From: Tomocerus qinae
Lineage: Eukaryota; Arthropoda; Collembola; Entomobryomorpha; Tomoceridae
Reading direction: 5' to 3'
Length of the DNA stretch: 64,000 nt
Assembly: GCA_020055645.1 (NCBI GenBank)
Contig: CM034546.1
Coordinates: forward strand, 19,158,001 to 19,222,000
How positions within the stretch are numbered: the first letter of the stretch is position 1; the number at the start of each line of letters is the position of its first letter. A program made the position numbers and the translations under genes. The notes beneath the pieces are model-generated. The model was not told where the DNA came from and did no database searches. It was given only the letters and a program-made list of their open reading frames with translations. Below are positions 1-10,378 of this stretch, piece after piece.

Positions 1-413
1 ATGTGTGGCCAAAAGTAAAAATAGCTGGATAAAATAGAACTCAAAACGTCCATTTTTTCTCGGCACCAAATCCTTCTCTAACTGATGTCCTTTAATTCGG
101 TTATTACTCTTATTACAGATTACATTTACTTTGTATTGATTTTATTGCAATATGTCAAAAATCCATTGCATTTGATTTAAATATTTCGATGTTGACACTA
201 TATAGAGCTCAGGTACAGAGAAATTTCTCTAAACGTGTTGCCAGATGACAGATTTTTGTCATCAGCGATAATGTTATATCAGCATCAGCGATAGTGTGAT
301 AATTTTTAATTAGAACAGTTTGCCGATTCCTTTCAAAAAGCCAAAAGCTTTACTGATAAATAAAATTGGCGGCAAAAATCCCTTGGTTAAATTATGAAGA
401 AATGATCTCTTAC
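1..413. other. left edge, no gene seen; inside the last intron of FReD1
   Basis: No coding signal is visible on either strand. By comparison with the three complete paralogues, this stretch belongs to the intron between the penultimate and terminal exons of the fibrinogen gene that follows. The terminal exon of the paralogues begins with codons for VSLNGLYP and no such sequence occurs here, so that exon must lie outside the window. Confidence 0.6.
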
Positions 414-3400
414 ATCAAAGCAGTTGACGAACCAAAATCCATTGGCCTTTCTTTCCACTGAGCAACTTTCACCCCATTCATCATTGTCTCTATCGATTGT
501 AGAAAAACTGAATCCGCTGTGGCGTTTTAACCCATCATCCAACGCTGAAATTTATTAAAGATTTATTTAAAGTGGCTGTAATGAAGCTATGAAGTAGAAA
601 TTATTAAGGAACTGACTGGAATTGTCATTGACGTAGCCACTGACTATTAATTTGTATTTATCTTTCTCTGAAGATACTTTGAAATTAGAATAATAGACTT
701 GGTAGAGTGTGCCGTTGATATGTGTGAGTTTAACGAGAAGTTCGTGATTGCACTCTTTAGTCAACTGATGAACTGAATCCAGACCTAGAAATAATTATAA
801 GTTACAAAGTTAATAGTTGAAGATACAAATATGCAAAGTAATAAAATAAGTATTCAGAACTTTCCGTCTGATTATCTTTGCAGAATAATTCTTTAAAGGC
901 TTTAAATCTCTTAAAGCTATAAAACCTTTTTACTACCACTTTTCACTTCAGGAAACATTTTACTAATCCCTCTTACTAACATAATTTATCTCGCAACACG
1001 AAAGAGTGAAAACCATTGAATGAATTTGATACGTTTGGATTTTAAAAACCAAATCGTCAAAATAAGTCCGCCGAAGTTTCCAGCCGACTTTCTAATATTA
1101 GTCAACATTTTTCGTTTAGTTTTAGTCGCATTATAGTCACAAAGTAATGTTTTACTAAGTAACCTTTACAAAGCAGGTCACAGTCACCCCATGACAAGGA
1201 AGGTAGCTGTAGGGGTAAAACAAAAAAAAATCAATGAAACTAAAATTCAGTTAAACTCATCGTACAAAATTGTATAAATTTGATTGCTTGAACATACCTA
1301 CCTACATACCTACCATACATACATATATACAGATATAGGGCTTTCGTCAATTAGTAAATTAGTAGGTTCCTTAAAATCTACATTTAACCTAAATCCCTAT
1401 TGATTATCCATTAGAGACCCTCCACTCAAATACACAGTCATGGCAATGCAATAACTAACAAAAGCCAAAATGGGGAGTAATAAATTGAAATTGTTTCAAC
1501 GAATAACTTTATGAAAAGATTAAATTCTGGTATATTTTTGGAAATTTTTGTGATTTTAATAATGGGTTTTGAGTGCTGAATGCACATATGAGGAAGAATT
1601 TTTTATAAAAATTTACACACTACATTACATGCCGATTTATTTTGATACCTCATATTAGAAAAATACTTTTAGATTAGATGTAGGAACCGTATTAACTTTG
1701 GCTAGTAGAAAAAAACTAAACTGTTAGAATTTTTTTTCGCTGTTTTCCTAAATTCCTCAATTACGGCGCCAGCTATCGTTATTCTATGAGGGATCCTCTA
1801 TTCTGAAACCTTATTGCGAGTGTGAGCCACAAATAGCGCGCGATGTATATGCTACAAAACAAACGTTAGGGCGGCTCTCTACTCTTCGCCAGCTTAAGAA
1901 TGAAAAATGCTATCTTCCATGTTTTAAATCATAAGAATATGAAATAATTTTTAAAATTACAGGCTCGTTATTGTAATCATTATAGAGACGAAAAAATTTT
2001 AAAAATGTTCATATGTTGGCCAGAATTAATTTTTAAACACTAAATGTGCTTTAAAATACAGCAAATGGGTCACTTTTGAAATGAGGTTTTCTTTTTAAAG
2101 CACATACTAAAATTAAATGCGCCAAATCAAGTTCGTGATGACAGATAACTCACGTATTTAGAAGGGGTACTGTACTGAATCCTACCGAACCCCACCCCAC
2201 TAAATCTTGATTTTAACGGGATTTTTTGAAAAGGAAGAATAAAAACCGCAAATTTTTTAAAATATTTATTTTTTACCAATGTACTGTGACATTCTAATTT
2301 GTTAGATGTAAGCAGTATACCCAATCCACTCTTTATTATTTGATGACTTCCAGAACAAAAATATTAGTGAAAGTTATGAAATAAATTAATGACTAATCCA
2401 GAAAAACGGGAGAAAATTGTTGCAAAATTGTCATTTTTAGTTAAAAGTTAAAGTAAATACAATAGTTTTTTGTATTTTGAAATGTAATGGCAAAATAGAC
2501 ATTTATGATCTCTAAAAGGTCTTATAGACATATCCCTGTGAAAATCTGAAAATCAAATATCACAATTACAATCAATTTATATTGGTTTGGACAAAACCTC
2601 TAGAGATAGTCATTTTTTTGGTTTCCTGGATTCTGGAAATCAGAAAGGTTCATAGACAGTTTTAAAAAGGTTAGTTATCCCCAGATAATGAAAATGGGTA
2701 AAAAAGCGACAACAGCGGGGGGCGTTTGGTAAAGACTAATGACTAAGATCACAGTCATCACTGACGGCACTTTAGTTTTCTTGTATCTTCTTAGCTTACA
2801 AGTAGACGCTATTTCATAAACAATTATTTACGACGTATGTGCCTTTAGAATGACAAAAATCGTTGATTTCTATCTATTGAGTTGAGACCATTCCCATTCG
2901 TTATATTATATTACGTTTTAGATCGTGCTCTACAATAACTATTTTGGTCGTCGCTCGTCGCTCTAAACCTTAATCTATATATTATTTATCTGTAATCGTA
3001 AATAGCCCCTGAAAGCAATTGCACTACTTACCAAGCCAGTAGTCATAATTCGGGTCGCCAAACCCGTTTTTGTATCCATTCCACGTTTTATTGAATAAGT
3101 CTGATCGCTCAGTCTCCGTCAAATTACCCGGTATTCCCCTTCTTTGGAACACCGTCCACCCTCCGCCATTAGTCTCCATATCACAGTATGCAAGTATAGA
3201 TTTTATAGAATTGGTTTTTTTATCATATAGGGGATATAGTTCATACACTCCATTTTGAGGTTTGTCGGTAACTCTGCTGATCTCATAGCAAGAGCTTCTA
3301 TCGTTGATTGACGTTAATGCTATAATAAGACAAAATTTACATTCGTGAGGAATAATGTTAAGGAGGTTCCACTATATTATTGACTTGAAATGAATCAGTT

Positions 3401-4885
3401 TAAGTAGAAATTTATTCTCCAGAAACATTGCTGATAAATCGATACATTTTGTTTAAATCTTTACCAGTAAAAAGAATTTTCTTCCAAATAACCTAAAACC
3501 AAATACTCATCTTACATTAAACATTCCTTCATTAAAAAATTCAATAATAACAAATAGTAAAACTGGCAAACCTTCAGTAATAATGGATATGGGTTTGAAG
3601 AATTCAATTGCTTTTCTGGGGGTTGATAGTTTTGCAATTTTTTTTCGATAGTCATCGGAAGAGATGCCAGCTCTTTCAACTGTAACGCATTTTGAATTCC
3701 AAATCAATAACGAAAAGTAATACCATATAGTTTTATGTTGGTTTATTTTATGCTCACTGTGGTCTCAATGCCTTCAGTCTCCTGTGTAATTGCTGTAATT
3801 TTTGGCTCTAAGTTTAAGAAATTTGCTTCCAATGCTCCAATTACAGCTGTAATATTTCCCACATTCATCTCAATGTTATCTTCTTTAGTTTTAATATTGC
3901 CGACTTCTGATTCTAGTCTTCCTAATTTATCATTGACAATGTTACTGATGTCTGTTTTTAAAGTTTCAATATGTTTTCCGAGGTTTTCCTCCCAACTCAA
4001 AAGTAACGGTTCTATTTTTCCAAATGTTTCTTTCGTACTACTCATCTTGATATCTATTTCTACAACTTTGGAATCCAGACTGTCCATTTTTACATTTGCA
4101 TTTCCCATTTTTGCTTCAATGGTATCTATCCTGCCGATTATCTCTTCACGAATGTCAAACATCTGTTGACGTAGCTGACGAATGGCATGAAGAATGTCGT
4201 TTCCATTTACATGGAATCTAGATCATTGAGTGTAAAACTATGAAATACAATGCAACCATTCACGCATGTAAAAGAGGCACGGGTACGGTATTTTATCAAG
4301 AAAATTTAAAAATCTAAAACAAAATAAATTGATTTTTTGATTTATGTCACGTCACAGCTTGATTAATACGTTTCGGTATGGCCTTTCTGGTCAGATTCCC
4401 AGACATTTGTCCGATTCCACTCCAACATGTAAACAGAAAGTTGAAAAGGCCTAATACTTTAGCTCTTTAAGAGGTAAAAATTAACTGCTCCAGACAGCAA
4501 TCTAATTCCAGATGGACAAACAAACTGATCTCTAAATGATTCGTCAATCAAAATTCAAAAGTGTAACAATCGACAAAATTTTACAGAATGCTATATAATG
4601 ACAAAACGTAATCTAGATGAGCAACTGTATCTCAATGTAACAAATTGAATTTTTGAACAAATAAACTGTAAACAAAATATTGAATGTGACCCCTCTTCAA
4701 AAATATTTTGTATCAATAAAATTTATTCAGTCAGCTGTCAGCTGTGCAGACAAAAAATTGCTTAAATATTACCCTTGGGATTGTTGGTCCAAATCGCCAT
4801 CAGTGTCATCCACATTTGAGCTGGAAGTCGCATAGACGTAGTAACCAAAGATCAGCCAGAGAACGAATTTTATGTTAGAAGTCAT
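414..4885 (-). CDS. FReD1: secreted coiled-coil fibrinogen-domain lectin, 3' partial
   Basis: Fibrinogen-related protein of the arthropod innate-lectin type (ficolin, tachylectin-5 or ryncolin-like), expected to be secreted and to bind acetylated glycans. Exons read from the sequence with GT-AG borders: 4773-4885 (signal peptide, starts MTSNIKFVLWLIFGYYVYA), 3758-4217 (coiled coil, about 153 residues), 3572-3679 (LKEL..SLP linker), 3465-3492 (28-nt microexon), 3032-3319 (start of the fibrinogen domain, with SSCYEI, GVYELYP, CDMET, GGWTVFQRR, NGFGDPNYDYWLG), 617-784 (QLTKECNHELL), 414-544 (STIDRDND calcium site, CSVERKANGFWF, C). Reading phases match across all junctions, giving about 432 residues. 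The terminal exon (VSLNGLYP...TEMKIR in the paralogues) lies left of base 1. The start is the only ATG giving a signal peptide, as in all four copies. The fibrinogen domain is certain; the ligand is inferred. Confidence 0.88.
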
Positions 4886-5904
4886 GTTATAAGTCACTTC
4901 AGAAATATATAACCCATGGGGATTTGCCTGGCAACTGTATACCAATATATAATTCTTTCAATTGTTGTATTTCTGAAGAATCACTATATTATTGGGTGTG
5001 TACCATGTTGGATTTGTCAATAACAAATTTTATTTGGTAGGGAATATTTTTATTAGAATGCTATTAGTCCCTTAATTAATTACTGTGAATTATTTGGTTG
5101 TTTAGTAGTTTCTGTTTACCTATTTAACATGTGCTAACAATTAAATGATTTCTTCTAATGAATTTTTTTTTCATCGGATCAAATGATTTGCTAAAGTGTC
5201 GGTAGATGGGCAAAGATTGTATTCCTTTAAAAACTTTAACGTCCAACTGCTAGGCTACAATGAGGGATCCCTACAAATCCATGGGAACTGTGTTTTGAAA
5301 TCCCCAAAGATTTTCGGTGACTATGTATATTATGTAATTGGTTAACAGTATGGTCTTGTTAAAACCCTAGTTTTCGTAAGCTTGTCAAAAATGTCTAATA
5401 AATGTCACAATTCTTGATGTCCCTGCTTCTGCCGTACCCAAAGCAAATATATAAATACTTTATCGATAAACATTTAAGTTTAACGGTAACTACTTACTTA
5501 ATTTTAGTTATAGTTTACACTGTTACATTTTACTTTATAACTCTTGGTCGCTTATATACATTCACGGTTAGGGTCTATGTGTTTATCCTTAATTAGCATA
5601 TCCTGTCCTGTTCCAATTATTGGTATGTTTTGAAACCCTCCTAAACTACCTGCATGGTCAGGAAATGTAACTTATTTTGTCCGTTTTCAAATTTGAACAT
5701 ATTTGTATGCTTAAGTTACGTGCAAAAGTGCAACATTTTAACTGATACCATTTTTTTAACTTTTAGTAGATATAGCTAAATCATATTTCGAGCCTTATTT
5801 TGTATTATCAATATTTATAACATTAAAAGAACGAATATGAAGTTTGCTTAAAAGAAAGAGATACAAATAACAAGGTTAAAATATATAAAAAAGATAAAAC
5901 TGAC

Positions 5905-6010
5905 CAGAAAACGTATTTTACAAGCGACTGCAGTAAAATTAGACACAATACTTCAAACTTTACTCTGTTAATATTCAACAGAAAATATTTGCAGAGTTTA
6001 AGTAGAACTT
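5905..6010 (-). other. probable non-coding first exon of FReD1
   Basis: A block of about 100 bp about 1 kb upstream of the FReD1 ATG is conserved before all four FReD genes (also 14188-14305, 27452-27570, 44804-44905). It contains, on the minus strand, TTTTCTGTTGAATAT and ends in TTTTCTG followed by GTCAGT, a good splice donor at 5904-5903. The donor is kept in the other copies (GTCAGT, GTGAGT, GTCAGT). A 5' UTR exon spliced to the exon holding the ATG is the simplest reading. The 5' edge is not defined. Confidence 0.5.
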
Positions 6011-6718
6011 ATTGCATGAACCACTGACTCTTACCAAAATCAAAGTACCACTACTTAATGTTTAATTCCATCATAAAAAATTAGTTCAACATTTCAATGG
6101 AGATTAAATGGAATACTATGTAAATGTCTATGATTAAATACATATTATGGTTAAATTTGTATATCACATATAAATATAATATTATGTTGCATATAAGTAT
6201 ATTATTATGTTGCATAGGTATATTATTTTATCATAAATAAATATAAATGTATAAGTATCCTGGTTATAGTTTGGTATATGAATTATAATGCCTCCAGACG
6301 TACAAGATTCTTAGTATTTCTCTATTCGTCTTTCAACGTAAGTTTTGGTCTTGAGCAGAGCGCAGTTCATATTATCTTGTTATTGACAGGGTTTGTTAAA
6401 TACTTGAAAAGTCAAAAATGTGATTTCCACAGTGCAATGATTGTGCATAAAATTAATTAGACGTCTATTTAAATACCATAATCGAATGCAAACCGGTACC
6501 AAATTGTCAGTAAAATAATTTCAAAATATTTGTTTTAAAAATCCGCCTTTGCGAATAGTATTTTTTATTATTACATCGCTTGCAAAGTTTTTTGTTGGAA
6601 TATTTCAAAATCTTTTTATCCTGTGATTTCTAATTTCACCGTCCATCTTTGACTTAATATTTTTCTTGATTGGCCCGTTTTGGGTCTTTTTGTTTTAAGC
6701 ATGTTTATTCCTCCACCA
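6011..6718. other. intergenic, AT-rich, nothing recognised
   Basis: This holds AT-rich sequence upstream of FReD1, including TATA-like and short repeated runs around 6160-6250 (ATATTATGTTGCATA occurs twice with small changes). Short open frames here have no recognisable motif. Parts resemble the sequence upstream of FReD2 (around 14400-14520) and FReD3 (around 27650-27850), consistent with the duplicated block extending beyond the genes. Confidence 0.4.
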
Positions 6719-6979
6719 TAGGCCCATACATGGGCTCAGTCGCATTACGCTTAATAAGAGGTTTTGGGTTTGGAGCGGATCGCGCCATTTTTACTAGTAG
6801 AGGAGTACCAAGGTGCTCACCACCAACAACTATCCTGGTATATTGTGATGGGCAGTCAGGATAGTTGTTGGTGGTGAGCACCTTGGTACTCCTCTACTAA
6901 TAAAAATGGCGCGATCCGCTCCAAACCCAAAACCTCTTATTAAGCGTAATGCGACTGAGCCCATGTCTGCATAGGCCTA
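6719..6979. mobile_element. foldback MITE, about 110-bp arms, TA flanks
   Basis: Two nearly identical inverted arms (about 6721-6834 and 6860-6977) are separated by a loop of about 20 bases. The outer ends read GGCCCAT at the left and ATAGGCC at the right, each flanked by TA (6719-6720 and 6978-6979), as expected for a Tc1/mariner-type target duplication. The arms are almost perfectly complementary, suggesting recent insertion or ongoing hairpin correction. The open frame across it is a by-product. Confidence 0.7.
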
Positions 6980-7509
6980 CAAGTTAAAAGTAATATTAGA
7001 TTTTTGGCAGCTTTTTGTTTTTTAAACTCCAGTCAAAATTCCCAATGTCTTTTAAACGGAAGACTAAATTTTGGTCGTGGTTGCAGTGCTTATTGCATGG
7101 AAAAAATTGGTTCAAATGACTCATCTGTTATTCATTTCATAATAAATGCATTTTAATTAATTAAAATGCCGTAAAAGTATTATCATTTTTGGATAAATTT
7201 GTGTTTAAATACTTAAATGTTTAAATTTATTTCTAGTATAATGTGTTATTGGCAGTATGACAGTGAGCTGCACAGCATAATATGACTCATCACCAGCAGG
7301 CCATAAAATTAGGTCGAAAGTTAAAGTTAGCTGGAAAGCTAAAACTTCAGTATTTATATTTTCCGGTGATTGCCAAGCTAACGAGGAGAGTTGGTCCCTC
7401 GCAAACAGTACCCTTGTTTCATTTGATATGTCATACAGTAGTACGATATGAATATGGGCTACTGAAAACAAAACGATTCGGCTATTCTAACTGCGTAGAA
7501 AGGATGTGT

Positions 7510-7700
7510 TAAGATAACACGGAAATTTATTCATTTAGAGTATAAGTTCACCAACGGATATCATTCAGTAACTGGTATAGACCAATTACGTGTATATAAA
7601 CATTTATATAAGTTTAAAAATAACATTAATCGAGGTCATTAAGATGAACATGTTCAACGTCTGGCGATGTCAAAACAAATGTTATGAAATGAATCTATTT
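7510..7700. repeat. duplicated intergenic block (copy 1)
   Basis: The sequence around 7600-7690 (ATTAATCGAGGTCATTAAG then GATGAACATGTT) recurs at 17460-17530 and 29165-29230. It marks the ends of a unit duplicated together with the FReD genes. It has no coding potential. Confidence 0.55.
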
Positions 7701-8564
7701 GTACACTATTCGGCACAAACGTCTTCATACTCCATCATTGATATTCAGGATTGACATTTTTATATTATAATTTATAAGATAAAATTCATATAGTTGTTAT
7801 AATTTTCCTGCACACTTCACCCATAATGCATAGACAAGAAAACCACCATTGTGCAAACACCACTGAATTTTTATTTCCATACTACAAGCTTAATTATTCA
7901 GATGCTTCAGCAACTGTAAGTAGCACATTAATTCGTACAAACCAATTAATGAAAAAAATTTGAGTATATGTAATATGTCCGATCAACGTGGTTCAACGTA
8001 TCAAATTGGGTTGAAATATTAATAAAAAATATTGTAACCAGAAAGAATTAAAAAAGTTATAGTCTGAAGAAAGTCAGTTTTTTAAAAGATCCTTGTCTTG
8101 TGCTATGGAAGCAAACTCTGGGTTGGTTGAGACTGTAGCCAATAAAGTAAAAACTATATTATATTTCATTCCAGTAGAGGTTTTCGATGAATTAGGACGT
8201 ATTCTAAGCCAGGGTTCTTTATTTAGGATACCTATGTGTATTCAAATGGTGCAGAAAAGAGTATGTATTAAAAGTGGATAAAAGCAAATTCTGGCTTCTA
8301 TATTACCAGACAATGTTGACATGTACATTGGCAATTTATTTCTCGATTCAATTATTTAGATTTTCAAAGGATAGTGGCAATTCGTTATCGTACCTAATAG
8401 CTGTTCTCGGTGTCGCGTTATATTGGTTAGAATTCATGGCATATTTATGTCATGTGGATAAATTCATCAAAAGACTTGCCTGTAATCATAACAAATATGT
8501 TACACATTCTTTACGTCTTTGAAGGTAACAATTTATTATTTAAAATTCTGAAATACAAGGTTTC

Positions 8565-8795
8565 GACTGGGAAATACAACTAACAGGAAGTTTCCCATTT
8601 CCCACTGGAAAATGTGGGTATCAAAATGGACTGGGAAATGGAAGGTGTGGGAAATAGTGGGAAATAGAGCCAAAATTGCAGCAAAATTCAAATTTTTGGG
8701 TTTTATTTCCCATATTTCCCATTTACCATAACTTCCCACAGTTCCCGGACGTCCAACAAAGTGGGGTGGGAAATGGGAATATTCGCAAATCTGGC
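8565..8795. repeat. short-word repeat element built on GGGAAAT and its complement
   Basis: The word GGGAAAT or ATTTCCC recurs about ten times in both orientations within about 230 bases, in the intron of the 7TM gene. The design resembles the two hAT-type MITEs at 25181 and 43742, where a different word is repeated in both orientations. I could not find clear terminal repeats or a target duplication here. Confidence 0.45.
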
Positions 8796-8882
8796 ACAAT
8801 ATAAAATTATTTTTTAGAGAAATTCGTGTCGAGGAAACAAAATAGTCTTAATAAACCCTTGGTACGGATATTGAAAGTAATC

Positions 8883-9016
8883 TACAGTTCAGCTTTTAAT
8901 GTCGTGGAATCGACTTTGAAGAAACCACGACAATGGTCTCAATTTTACATGTAAAATTGAGACCATTGTCGTGGTTCTTTCAAAGTCGATTCCACGACAT
9001 TAAAAGCTGAACTGTA
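8883..9016. mobile_element. foldback MITE with CAGTTC ends and TA flanks
   Basis: Near-perfect palindrome of about 65-bp arms centred on ACATGT at 8947-8952. Outer ends read TA-CAGTTC and GAACTG-TA, matching Tc1/mariner-type termini (CAGT start, TA target). The arms differ only by a small shift in a T run. It lies in the intron of the receptor-like gene, directly before the putative exon 2 acceptor at 9029-9030. Confidence 0.75.
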
Positions 9017-9868
9017 CGTTGTTCCGTAAGCCGTTGCCATAGCTATGATGATTGCGGTTCTGGCACTCACCAATACCGAGCCAGCATTTCTTTATGCGGA
9101 ACTCCCAAGTGAATACCAGCATTTCTCCATACTCCTTTTCTGGGGAATAATAACTTTTTGGTGTTCTGCCTCCGCCTGTTGCATTAACCTAATCGGTCTT
9201 CAATTATTCCTACTTTTCTATGAAATTAGTACAGCTCTGCGAAAAGAGCTAATGTAAGGATATTTCTGATGATCTAAAATTCTGTTTATGGTGTATGGCT
9301 ACAAATGAATTTGAAAATTTTTAACAAGTTGCTTTTAATTTGTTTCAGTCGAGGACTACCAAGCTATAAATCACGAGATATTGTTCGCAATTCTGCAGAT
9401 ATCGTCATAAAATACAACAACATATATCAATACATTCTGCAATACGCTCAACTAATTTTTGGCATGGTGTTAGCACCTATCCAATCATTATTAATAAGGT
9501 ATTTAATGCTATGGTGGGTTCTCTTAATTAAGCAGCATCATGTATTTCCGGCACTGGTAATGTTTATGGCCGTTCCTTACACCGTTTGCCTTTCTTTTCT
9601 GTGGTGTATAGTTCTGCTGCTTGTAAATAAAACGACAGATGCATACAATGACATGTTGGATAACCTTCAAACTTGTGAAAATGGTAAAAAGATGAAATAT
9701 CTTAACAAGTTTAAAGCTTCACGGAAACAAATCAATTTCAAAATTGGTTTAGACGAACCTGTCACCATTCAAAGTATCCCAAATTTTATTTTAAGTCTAA
9801 GCAGAGGAACGGTGAAGCTACTAACCATTCCTGCTGTAAAGATGAGTGAGGTTTTTGATTTCATTTAG

Positions 9869-10378
9869 TTTATAGAAATTCTCATAGTTTATAGAAAGAG
9901 TAGCCGCCAAAACCAGAAAATACCCGCGTTTTGTGCAAAAAGAGATTTAGAGCATTTCCTTTCCCAAACAAGCTATGTTAGAAAAGATTCGCGTAATCTT
10001 ACTAAACATTAATAGTTAAAAGCTATAAAATTACTATAATTTAGAAATGAATAGGGTACAATCACTTCCTGACAAGGAGGCGAGTGTAAAAAACTTGAAA
10101 ATAACTGAAAATTGATGTCCTGTTTATCATAGAAAATGGTCTTATACTCGTTCGAAATCAGAACAGTTCAGAAAACTACTAATTCGGTAATACTAAATCC
10201 AAGGACCTAACATATCATGTCGAAATTTTTACTTAGGTGTGAAACTGTAAAAGGCAACCCATTAATCATTAAATCAAATTAATATTTTCACTTTATTTTA
10301 TTCCGTCAACTCCAAATTTCATTCCTATCCACAATCATTCCCAAGCAGACAGAATCATTCCCAACTCCACATCTGTCT
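9869..10378. other. intergenic; 3' flank of FReD2 with polyA signals
   Basis: No gene was found. On the minus strand, AATAAAATAAAG at about 10292-10303 lies about 80 bases after the FReD2 stop and is a likely polyadenylation signal. Confidence 0.55.

Larger units (their letters stand above)
8105..9868 (+). pseudogene. 7TM chemoreceptor-like (gustatory receptor-type) gene, probably broken
   Basis: Hydrophobic multi-pass protein resembling arthropod gustatory/odorant receptors, which are membrane ligand-gated channels. Exon 1 begins at ATG 8105 (MEANSGLVETVANKVKTIL). The reading frame must change near 8205-8225 to continue as LYLGYLCVFKWCRKEYVL and KFWLLYYQTML, then two membrane segments up to about 8519, where TGA interrupts just before a donor-like GTAACA at 8525. 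Exon 2 (about 9031-9253) encodes LFWGIITFWC and more membrane sequence and ends at GTAAGG; exon 3 (9349-9868) follows TTTGTTTCAG and ends in TAG after FILSLSRGTVKLLTIPAVKM. The C-terminal tail resembles the late-TM region of hexapod Gr proteins, but the TYhhhhhQF signature is not seen. A frameshift, a stop and a MITE 15 bases before the exon 2 acceptor argue for a pseudogene. A recent pseudogene or an assembly error cannot be told apart. Confidence 0.5.

Noticed and set aside
6670..6864. Plus-strand frame of 64 codons
   Set aside because: Lies across the arm of a palindromic MITE; no support as a gene.
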